Shown in pieces: positions 33,192 through 42,873 of a stretch of 64,000 bases of DNA (positions are counted from its first letter, which is position 1; each line of letters begins with the position of its first letter). Location of the stretch: contig JAUTXW010002103.1 of assembly GCA_030620095.1 (NCBI GenBank), forward strand, positions 3,654,001 to 3,718,000. The letters are read 5' to 3'. The stretch is from Kuschelorhynchus macadamiae (lineage: Eukaryota; Arthropoda; Insecta; Coleoptera; Curculionidae). The notes under the pieces are model-generated. The model was not told the origin of the DNA. It did not search any database and worked only from the letters and a program-made list of their open reading frames with translations. The translations under genes were made by a program, and so were the position numbers.

Positions 33192-36100
33192 ATGGCTGAT
33201 GATAAAATTAAAAATGAAACAGTGGATGTTGATTTTAGTCCATCTGCACCAGATTTGTTAAATTTACCTCCCGTATCTGTTGAAGAATTGAAATTAGAGG
33301 TGAGTTATTAAAGTTTACCATTTTTTCAGGGATAAAATGCTGGTTTTCTTTTAGATAGTGAATGAGATTAAACACGAACCTGTAGATACTGATTTTAGAG
33401 TTGATGAAATTAAACAAGAACCTGCAGATAATGATTTTAGTTTAATTAAAGAAGACTTGAATTATTTGTCATCCAGATCTCCTAGGGAATTACAACTTCA
33501 GGTGAAATAATAAAATAGCACCTTTATGAAAATGAAAATGCTGAGTTTTCTTTTAGGGGAAAAATAATACTATCAAAGAAGAAACTGTGGATATAGGTTT
33601 TAATTCTCCAGTACCAGAATTTGTAGATGTGTTATCCATATCTGCTAGGGAGTTACTAGAGGTGAGTTATCTAAGTATTGGTGTCTGACTGGGCCAGTTT
33701 GTACCCGGAGTCTGTAATTTTTAAGGCTCAAAAAATGAAATGCATAAATAATTTCATTTGTAAAAATTACTGTCTCTAGTCAAAAAATTACTGTCTATAT
33801 CTTATATTTCCTGATCTCCTGAATAATAGACACCACAGGCACATCAAAATTGGATGAGCCATTTTGGAAATGGGCTATATTTTCAAAAGGTCCTTCTCTA
33901 GAGAAACATAGTATTATATTAAGTTCATATACCTGTATGATTTGATTGGAATGACTTTGTTTTGATTTTGTTTTTGTTTAAATGAGTATGACTGACTAGG
34001 GTTAACAACAGTATGATGAAATGAACTGAAGATTCATAAAAAATGTTTCTTGTCAAAAAATAAACTTTTCACATTGACTAAGTAAATGCAAACACTTGTT
34101 TAAAATTTCCACTTAATTTATTTTACAGAGAATACAACAAATGACAGTTGTTTCCCAACACTGATGAAGCCACAGTGTTGGCGAAACAATTATCATGTAT
34201 TGTATTCTTTGTAAAATAAATTGAGTGGAAATTTTAAACAAGTGTTTTTGTGTACTTGGTTAAAATCGATTTGCATCAAGTAATAGCTAGTTTTGTTCAA
34301 TATTTTTCACATTGAGTTAAACTTACTTTATGCATCATTTTGGAAAGAAGTGGTTTCAAATATAGGTCCTTTTATGTACCATTCTTGGTTGTCTTGTTAG
34401 CTATAGTCGCTAAAAGAAAACTTTAAATAGGAAAGATACCTTGTTACTTAAAGTGGGTTTTGTAAAGATAATTTTATTTATACACTTTTTAAATACAACA
34501 CCCTATATATTATAATATATTTAGATCTAACAATTCATTCTAATCATTTTTTACATAACATATCAATCATATCATTAACAAAATTCAACTGCTTTAGGGA
34601 TATTGACATGTAAATTTTAGACTTAGAGAGACTGCAAAACTTAAGGGTTTGACCTGTACATTTTACCATATTTTTTTATGATTTATCTCATGGTACTAAT
34701 ATTCCATCTTATCCAAGCATCTAACATTTGGTTTGTATGTATGTTCACTTTTGGTTAGAGTGAAAGTTAATTTTTGTTTTTTACATTTTTAATTAGAAGT
34801 AGGAATTTAATGAATACCTTGACTTTGACTTGTAATTGGAAATTTAATAAATTTTAACTTTTAACTCCTATCTATCTAAATAGACATTTATTAAATTCCT
34901 GCTTAGAATTTATTAAACTCCCAGTTAGAAGTCAAAGTTTAATTAGGCGGACCAACAAAACAGCTGACTGCTGTCAATATGGCTGCTGTAGAACAAACAT
35001 TGTTTTCTTCCATATGTGTGTTTACTTTAAACTTGGTTATGACAAGTGAATACTTTTTAAAGCTTCGAAGTGAGAACGGCGAAGTCGCCGAGCGATGTAA
35101 TCAAAATATTTTATGATAGTAAATATAAATATACTAAAATAAATTAAAAATTAGATCCTTTTGTAGTGTAGATACAGAAGATTTTCCGCCAGTGACAGAT
35201 ATGGACATTGTTAGTTACCTAGTTGTTCATTTTAAATTATATATATCCAAGTCCAAATAAATTGTCATGCATGTCAAAGTGAAAAATATATAACATTTTC
35301 AGAGAGAATATAATAAGAATAAAAAGTTATGTCTTTACAATAAAGTTGATGACAAGTGTAAAGGAACTCAAAAATTTAATTATATACTTGCAGTCTAGGA
35401 CAGGATTATACCATCGCGCCCCTAACAAAAAATAGTTACATTTTATTCCCATCGTATTTTTTTGAGAAACTTAAATTTTGAATAGAAAGTCCATGCCTTT
35501 ATTGTATTTGTAATCCTGAGTCTGGAATTTTCACCCTTCATAATTTAATAAATTTAAGAACTTCTGTCTTGAATGCATAACAGATCTTTCTTTATTCGGT
35601 TATAGGTTTTGCCGAGAGACATTGTTGGTAAATCTTAGTTTTAAGTAATAACCCTGTATATGGTTATTGTAGCTTCATTTATATATAAAAAAAAAATCTG
35701 TAAAAACTGTAGATCACAGCTTTAAAATTACTTCATGTTGAAGACATATTTTAAGTGGAAAGAGGGGTGGAGAGATATATTTTGAAGTGGATTTTCAACC
35801 TTACTTTATACCCAAAATATAAGAACAATAACAATATTTATTTCCAAATGGTAGCATAACTGACAGAACCTAAATAATGGGGAATACATTTTTTTTTAAC
35901 TTGAAAACTTGAGCAATTCACTTGTGATACATTAATGAAACCCTTTTAACATTATGGTTTAACTATAATACTAGCTCCACAATGATGTTTTATTAAGGAT
36001 AAAATTTGGAATTTATTTAAAATTAGAACGCTCTGAAAATAGAAATGTACATTGTTTAAGCCTATCATTATGCTGATAAAAATATTTCAATAAGCAATCA

Positions 36101-39100
36101 CTTGAGAAATAAAATACTTGAGTTTTGAAAGTTTTAAGAATAGATAGGTACCTTGTATGTTCTGTTAGATTTTTTAGTTCAAATTCAAAACATGCTTTAT
36201 TGTCATTGACAAAGCTAAAAACACATATTATACAATATCAAAACAACAGTTTCAATACATTTTTGCCTCACAACACTAAAATATAATTTGATACCAGAAA
36301 ACATTTGTAACAGACCAGTACAAATAATTTAAAATAATGTGGGGCCCCTGATGTTACAAAAATCTCATTGGAAAACGAGCCAGGCACGTTGACCTGTTGA
36401 CGTCGATTAAACAAGTATGACTTAATCCACTCAATATAGCTTCCAGAAAGGCTACTCTGTTGCAATTTTGATAGAAGAAGCTCATGACAGACACTGTCAA
36501 ACGCTTTGGATAGGTCAGTGTAAACGACATCAATTTGTTGGCATGCTTCAACTGATGTTATTAGATAATTTTGAAATACCGCCCGATTCGTAGTCGCTGA
36601 GCGACCACGATAGAAACCATGTTGCTCCCCCGAAATATGTTTCAGCGATTCAAAAATTTCATCGGTGACAATAGCCTCGAACAACTTTGATATGTGGGAA
36701 AGTAAAGAAATACCCCTGTAGTTTTTTACGTCGCATCTATCACCGGATTTAAATATTGGAATCAGGGTAGAAAACCTCCAAATCTCCGGAAAGGAACCAA
36801 GATCAAAGGACTTTTTACAAAGGGGCTTGGACAGTAATTGATTACATCTCTCCAAAAGAATGTTAGGGACACCATCTGGACCAGCCCTTTTAGATAAATC
36901 GAGGGTCTTTATTTTGTTACAGATCTCTGCTTCTGTAAAATGATGTGAAAACAGTGACTTACCCGAAGAACTAATGGGCTCAATCCCACCAAGATCTATG
37001 TTTTGGTGGTTGGAGTAGCATGACTGAAAGTGAGCAGCAAAAGCGTTAACAATGCTGTTTGAACCACTGATTTCTTCATCTTCATACCTCATGATGTTGG
37101 GCAAGCTAGAATCTCTTCTTAGATTTCGAACAAATGACCAAAAGTATGATGTGTTTAGGGATAACTAGTTCGGTTTGTGTGATATATGAAAGGTAACACA
37201 TATCGGTTCGAAGTTTAACCTCTCGTCTTAAATTAGAATAGGCTAAATAATCAACATGCTGTTCAGTCCTTTTGTATTTTTTGTAAAGACGATTCTTTTG
37301 CCCAATAAGTTTTCTTAAGGGAAGGTCAAACCATTTTGGATATTTACAATCAGAGACAACCCTTTTGGGAACATATTTATCGATACCCTCAAATAATATC
37401 TCATAGAAGAGTTGAATCACATTGTTAATGTCAGATTCTGATGATAAAAATGAACAATCAGATTGTTCATAAAAGAGTCAGTTTGCAGAAATCAGTCCGA
37501 TGAAACTCTTACACACTTACTTGATTGCTGTATTTTGTTGGAGGGACATACTGAAGTTTATACTTTACTTCGATCTCAGGATGATACGGGTCAGCATTTA
37601 CAAGGGGAAAATTTGAAGGAGAAATGAGCACATTGAAGGAATCATCAGCAAATAACAAATCCAGAATTTTACCCATGTGATTGTGTACGCAATTCATTTG
37701 CTGTAGCTCAAGAAAACTCATGGTGGTGGTAAGAGTTTCTGAAGGTATGGATGGCAAAGACTTTGGAACAAAAGTATTGTCTTCGTAGATTCATTCCACC
37801 AATGGTAGGTTGAAGTCTCCAAAAATGAAGAACTTGTAGTTTTCAAACCTGTTTCTTAGAGATTCACAAGTGTTACAGAAATATTGATAATGTTCTTGGT
37901 TAGAATTTTATGGAAAATAAACACATCCAAGCACCATATTTATCTGGCCCTCTCTCATTTGAAGTATGCCTATTTTTAAATTTGTTATTGACCTCCCAGT
38001 ATAATTCACCACGAGCCGCTACTCCAATTAAGCAACATAAGCTAGCTAAGATTCACCTGACACGATAAGTAAAAACATTTATAGAACCATGTCAAAAATT
38101 GAGAGTAAATAAGGATAAAAGATATCAGTACAAGTATAAAATTATTAATAAAAAAAAGAATACTCAATTACTATGTTCTTAGAAAAGTTTGACACACTAT
38201 AAAAGAGTTTCTCAAATAAAATAATTTAACCTTGTTTTTAAAAAGGCCTTCACTCTATATCTGCTTAGTGCTCAGTGGCAGATGTTTAATAATGGCTTTG
38301 CTATTATGTACCTATCATCGACTTCTTCACTAAAGTAGAGAGTGGAATAGGCAGTGGGATATTGTGGAAACCACAAGCAACTCTCACTGGAGAGAAATTA
38401 ATTTCACTAAATCAATTTGTATGTATGAGAAGTCTCAGGGATAAAAATACACGCTAACATTAAATTTTTTTATGACATACAAATTATGGTCTACAGGAGT
38501 CCTGGATATTATTACATGGGGAATATGATCATTCTCATATTTTGGGGATGAATTGGGGTTGAAAAGACCTTTCAAAAGAGGTTCTGCTTGACCCCCCCAC
38601 ATAATTATTTTCTGGTTCAAAAAATAAAGAAGCACACTATATGAAAATAACAGCATTTTAGGATTGCATGAAAAAAAGAATAAAACTCTTGAAAAATCAA
38701 ATTAAATTCTATTAAAAATATTCTATGTAATATAGATTTATTATTAAAGTTAATTACTTAAAGCAGCAACAGGAAAAAAATTCAGGGAAATGAAAACTGC
38801 TTTAAATACCTTAAAAAATAAAAACATAAAATAAAATTGTTATTAAATTGAAACTAGCAGGCTAGGTTTGCTAATTTATTTATATATTGCTAAATCATGT
38901 AAAATTTAGCAGTTTGGCATTAGCAGAGTTAAGAATATTTAGGATTTTGGCCCCAGATTCAGATCTTATCCTAGAGTCTTTGGACTCCTAGTCCCCTGGT
39001 CCAGTCCGACCCTGCTAAGAATACACTGGCAGTGTCATGACAAAAATAGAATTTCTTTTTAGATGACAGATGATAATGTTAAAGCAGAATGTGTAGATAT

Positions 39101-39353
39101 TAAACTTAGCCCCCTTACACCAGATATTGCAGGAGCAAAGATATGTATGGATCAAGAAACCCAAACTGAAGAAGATTATAATATTTTCCAATTGAAAAAT
39201 AAAATCGATAGTTTAAATAGAAAAATCAGGAAAAGGAATCAGCAGATAACACGGATGAATAATCTCATTAAAACAAGTTTAAGAAATGGTTATAAGAATG
39301 GAAGTTGGAGAAGTCTTCTTGAAAATTGTATTGGACAAGGTCTTTCTTCATAA
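33192..39353 (+). CDS. Unrecognised gene made of repeated SUMO-consensus-like exons and a C-terminal coiled coil
   Basis: Four phase-0 exons with AG/GT borders: 33192..33299, 33355..33501, 33557..33661 and 39063..39353 (stop TAA). Joined they give 215 aa. The first three encode variants of one unit: I-K-x-E-x-V-D-x-x-F, then SPxPDxL..., ending xELxLE (IKNETVDVDF, IKHEPVDTDF, IKQEPADNDF, IKEETVDIGF). Exon 4 opens MTDDNVKAECVDIKL, like MADDKIKNETVDVDF of exon 1. It ends in a basic coiled coil (KNKIDSLNRKIRKRNQQITR). Psi-K-x-E is the SUMO-acceptor consensus, and similar IKxEPVD runs occur in insect zinc-finger and THAP proteins, so a nuclear role is plausible. Exon 1 begins with ATG right after an acceptor, so a 5' exon may exist upstream. 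The last intron (5.4 kb) holds a LINE and palindromes. No function is claimed. Confidence 0.6.
33662..36150 (+). other. Intron of the SUMO-motif gene with two palindromic elements
   Basis: Besides the inverted repeat at 34089..34249, a second imperfect inverted repeat spans about 34820..34945. CTTTGACTTGTAATTGG and AATTTAATAAATTTTAA recur inverted as AGAATTTATTAAACTCCC and AGTTAGAAGTCAAAGTTT. The rest is AT-rich with no coding signal. Confidence 0.55.
34089..34249. repeat. Inverted repeat with hammerhead-like core at its centre
   Basis: AAACACTTGTTTAAAATTTC (34089) is mirrored by GAAATTTTAAACAAGTGTTT (about 34228). ATTTTACAGAGAATACAA is mirrored by TTGTATTCTTTGTAAAAT. The centre (34152..34190) is CTGATGA (34161), then GCC-ACAGTGTT-GGC as stem II, then GAAAC. 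The expected GTC after GAAAC is ATC, so the hammerhead resemblance is partial. CAACACTG/CAGTGTTG also forms a competing simple hairpin. Confidence 0.6.
36150..37990 (-). mobile_element. LINE with endonuclease and RT, truncated after the RT GAP motif, minus strand
   Basis: Minus strand from the right: AARGELYWE and FFIFGDFNLPL (endonuclease GDFN..., 37800..38030). Then FLELQQMNCVHNHMGKILDL (37680), PKWFDLPLRKLIGQKNRLYK (37330), and the RT: DLSKRAGPDGVPNILLERC, PIFKSGDRCDVKNYRGISLL, EQHGFYRGRSATTNRAVFQN, VVYTDLSKAFDSVCHELLL and VTSGAP (36350). Sequence then departs from the family before the catalytic YADD. An AATAAAG-like 3' end lies at about 36200. An internal deletion therefore joined the RT to the 3' region. 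Two frame breaks lie at 37106 and 37480. It is in the intron of the SUMO-motif gene, antisense. Confidence 0.88.
37991..39062. other. Remainder of the last intron of the SUMO-motif gene
   Basis: AT-rich, no coding or element ends recognised. The acceptor TTCTTTTTAG|ATGACAGATG closes it. Confidence 0.5.
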
Positions 39354-39396
39354 TTCGCTATCCCCAATTGTTTTAATTTTAAGAGATAAAATAGAA

Positions 39397-39675
39397 CACC
39401 CTGTATACTATATGTCCTTTAAGTACCTCTCTTCCTTTCTATCTTTACTGGCACCTGAGACATTTTATAACAAATTCTCTCCAACACGTTGCCTCTTATG
39501 ACAACGTTTTTGTCAAATTCCTTGGGTATCTTTCAAGATAAAAGTATCAAACCTATATACTAGGTTGGTCACCTTTATCTTGAAACATGCCCAAGGAATT
39601 TGACAGAAACCTTGTCATAAGAGGCAAAGAGGTAAGACGGGACACATTTGATGGAAATGATATACAGGGTGTTTC
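39397..39675. repeat. Palindromic repeat between outward-facing CACCCTGTATA / TATACAGGGTG ends
   Basis: GCCTCTTATGACAACG (39490) and CAAATTCCTTGGGTATCTTT are mirrored by GCCCAAGGAATTTGACAG (39590) and CTTGTCATAAGAGGC, a stem of about 55 bases with a loop of about 40. Mariner-type ends (ACACCCTGTATAC at 39398, ATACAGGGTGTTTC at 39662) flank it facing outward. The palindrome is therefore either an element of its own or the junction of two MITEs. Confidence 0.65.
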
Positions 39676-39922
39676 AAAAAAAAATGTATTGGTTTTGCCA
39701 TATATTATTGACACTACAACCCTTAGGTTGAACATAAATCTTTTAATATTGCTGACAAATGATGAGGGAAGGCCCAAAACGTCACTGGCCACATTACAGA
39801 CATGTTTTTAAGATGGCCAATACATATTGTAAGGGTGCAACAAGCTCAGTGGCCTATTAAAAGTCTCTGAAGAAACAATTAATATATTTCCTGTGACCAC
39901 AAGTGAACGTAAAACTTTTTAA

Positions 39923-40567
39923 CAGGGTTGCCAGATTGTCCTGCTCAATTTCCATAGTCGAAATTCAAAAATCCCCCACAATTTAGACATTTTCAAAAAA
40001 ATCCCCAAAAAATTATTTTGGTAGGTATATTATGAATTTCTTTCTGAATTTTAATACAGATTAACAAGCGTCTAAAATTTGAACAACATAATTTCAAAAA
40101 TTAAATTAATTCATTTCAGCAAATATGTCCAAAACAGATTCAGAAAATTAATCTGTTTTTTGATATTATACATGGTGTTATTGCTGGCATCATACCTGCT
40201 AACATTAAAAAATGTATCATTTTCCCTAGGTACAAAGCTATCACAACTCTTACTAATGAGGTACCATATTTTCACTATGGCATCCCCACAATGTATTGCC
40301 AGTTGGAGAAAATTGGACATAGCTAATTGCTTGATTTATTGCTTACCGAATTGAATATTTTTATTTGATAATAGGCCGCGACACAAAGTAGTAAAATATA
40401 TTTTTTTAATTTTTAGAGTGATTTTAGAATTTTATGTATTTGAATAAATTTGCAAGATGTCTCGGACCAAAAATTCTTTTCTCCAGGGTAAATATTTTTC
40501 CCCAGAAAAAAATTTCTTCAAAAAATCTCCTAATTTTTGGGGAAAATTTCCTAATCTAGCAACCCTG
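39923..40567. mobile_element. hAT-type non-autonomous element (MITE) with perfect 8-bp TSD
   Basis: CAGGGTTGCCAGATT at 39923 is inverted as AATCTAGCAACCCTG ending at 40567. The element is bracketed by CTTTTTAA (39915..39922) and CTTTTTAA (40568..40575), an exact 8-base duplication diagnostic of hAT. Internal poly-A/T-rich arms (AAAAATCCCC / CTCCTAATTTTTGG) extend the inverted repeat. No transposase frame. Confidence 0.85.
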
Positions 40568-40589
40568 CTTTTTAAAATATTTTGAAGTG

Positions 40590-41290
40590 TGCGGTGTTGT
40601 CGCTTCTACCTTAAACCGGTAGCAACATCCGTTTTTTCAATGGAATGCCCTCTGTGTATTATTACATTTTTTGTATTGTCCTGAACATTCTAAACCCTTC
40701 TGTGTAATTTTTTCCTGTAGCTAAATTCACCCGTTTTTAAGAAATTGGCAATTAAAAAATGACATTTTTGACCTTTTGAAGCCCTGTAACTGCCAAACGA
40801 CTTAACTTGGAACAAAATGGAATTCGCTTTCCTGTCTAAGTTTTAATCATGGTGGGTTTTCTTCCCACCACCATGGTTTTAATTATCCACACCAGTTGCC
40901 CGTTTGACAGGCATTATCAAAATTTGACATTTCATATCATATCAGACTAACGCCAATTTTCAACTATTACGAAACATTTTTAGTGCCGCATATAATAAAT
41001 TAACATACTTCAAAGCGCGCCACCACCAGGTCTCCCACTACCTGACCTTGGAAGTGGTTACTGACTCATCGATAACCATAATACTACACCCTATTGAAAT
41101 ATAAGCCATTACAAAATTATTGCAGTTTTTTGTCACGAGCTCTTGTGATAGGAATGTGCTACCCATCTTGCTCCAAGTTAAGTTTGACAGTTACAGAGCT
41201 TTAAGCGGACAATTTTCAAGCGTCATGTTTCTTAGAAAACAGAATATGTTGAGACTGGTTTGGGGCAGAAGTGCTAACACCGCCTGCTGT
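40590..41290. mobile_element. Second MITE-like element with imperfect terminal inverted repeats
   Basis: GCGGTGTTGTCGCTTCTACC (40591) is mirrored, with a few mismatches, by GGGGCAGAAGTGCTAACACC then GCC (about 41270). Further in, CCCTGTAACTGCCAAACGAC and ACTTAACTTGGAACAAAATGG (40783) are mirrored by TTGCTCCAAGTTAAGTTTGA and CAGTTACAGAGC (41168). Roughly 0.7 kb, non-coding. No target duplication was convincingly identified. Confidence 0.65.
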
Positions 41291-42873
41291 AGTTAAGTTG
41301 AATTGAGTTCAGTGTTTTCTAATGTTCTGTTAATTTTACATTTACACATTTTTGTATTGTGGTGTTCTTTTTAATAAAACACTAGTAATATAATGCATTA
41401 GGGTAGCGATTTGTCAAATAGATTGTCTGTAATAACAATTTTGAGATGTATCATGGTAAGATAAACTTTTGCAATAAATAAACTCACAGTTTGTTTACAG
41501 TGGATGTAAAGGTAATGTCTTAAAATCAAGAAAAATGTTAAAGAAAAATGGTTTATAAATGTATACAGATTTTTATGTTTATAACTGCAAACTTGGCTGA
41601 AATATAAAAATATATATAAAATTTAGTCTTGTTTTATTTTTTGATTAATAGCAATTGTGGACAAAATCATGATACATTTTAAAGACGTAACTGACAATTT
41701 TAACCTCTTGATCAGCTAGCTAGAGTAGGTAATAGCTATTTCTAAAAATTTGAGAAAAGTATCGTTTTAAGTGTTTTAACCAACAAAAATATATTTTTTT
41801 GTTCTGAAATAAGTAATAGAAATAAAAAAATACGTTTTTTTTTGTTTACAATAATATACAGTTAAGTTTATTGGGAATCTTTTAAAACGTTTTTGAGATA
41901 AGTCATAGAAATAAAATAATGTTTTAGTTTGTTAAAAGTAATTGAAATGTACTCTTAATCTATATTCGGGAACTTCTGCACAATGAAACTTATTTTTTAC
42001 AACTATAGTCCAATCCTGTACAATAACTTGAATCAACTTTTAAGTGTTCAAACTTGCAGATACTTAAACATTAAAACATATTTCTCTATCTTTGTACAAT
42101 ATTCTTATTTATATACATATAGATTTTAATTATTTTTATTTTAGTATAAATTATTGGTCTTACTAGTTAAATAGTTTTACAGGAAAAATCAAGTAAAACG
42201 TTCTAGTTAACAAGATAAACTAAAATAATTTTATTACTTATATATAGATATGATCAAAGGACAATAAAACAATTTGACTAGGTGAAAATTAATTAGTAAT
42301 AAGTAATAAATACTTTTTACCCTGCAGTGCATAAAACAATTTGTGCGAATGTTCAAAATATAATATATTGTCAGATAATTTTCTTATTGAGAAAGCAAAA
42401 AAATATCCCAAAATTCCATAGCATACGTGTTTCTTGTGCTGTATATCGGATATATGGGATACTTAACGGCTCTGAGTGGAAGCACTTGATGCTACGAACA
42501 TTAAGATTCCCTTTAGTTATTTCAAGTTTTTATTATGCTTGTCTGCCCCGTTATACAATAGAATAGCAGGTGTATAATGATCTCTGGACGGCGGGAGTAA
42601 AAAAAATATCGGCGTGGCTAGAAAATAGTTATGTGCGTTATACCAGTTGTGCCCTGAAAGAAACTGAAAGCTAAGACATTTTTTTAATTTAATAAGGTAA
42701 AAATGAAAAAACTGATTTAATTAATTTTTAAATTTGCTAAAGCTTAAACGGTACTGAGCTGGCAAGGAATCTCTGGTTAATGCCACAAACATAATAAGCA
42801 AGCAAATAAAATCAAACAAGAAAAATGAGGTTATATAAGTATTTTGTTATTTATTTTTAAAAACATTGTTGAA
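41291..42873. other. AT-rich upstream region of EXOSC7
   Basis: No element ends or coding similarity found. The 79-codon frame at 42327 has no recognised features. The promoter of EXOSC7 presumably lies in the last few hundred bases; no clear motif is visible. Confidence 0.4.

Noticed and set aside
35460..35535. Minus-strand IPDSGL reading that resembles the start of the PARP1 WGR domain (DPDSGL)
   Set aside because: Only six residues match, a stop follows shortly, and nothing else of WGR is readable. Chance.
40079..40354. 91-codon open frame inside the hAT MITE
   Set aside because: Lies within a non-autonomous element, no transposase motif, low complexity.
42327..42566. 79-codon plus-strand open frame upstream of EXOSC7
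   Set aside because: No similarity, and no splice connection to the EXOSC7 first exon, which has its own family-consistent ATG.
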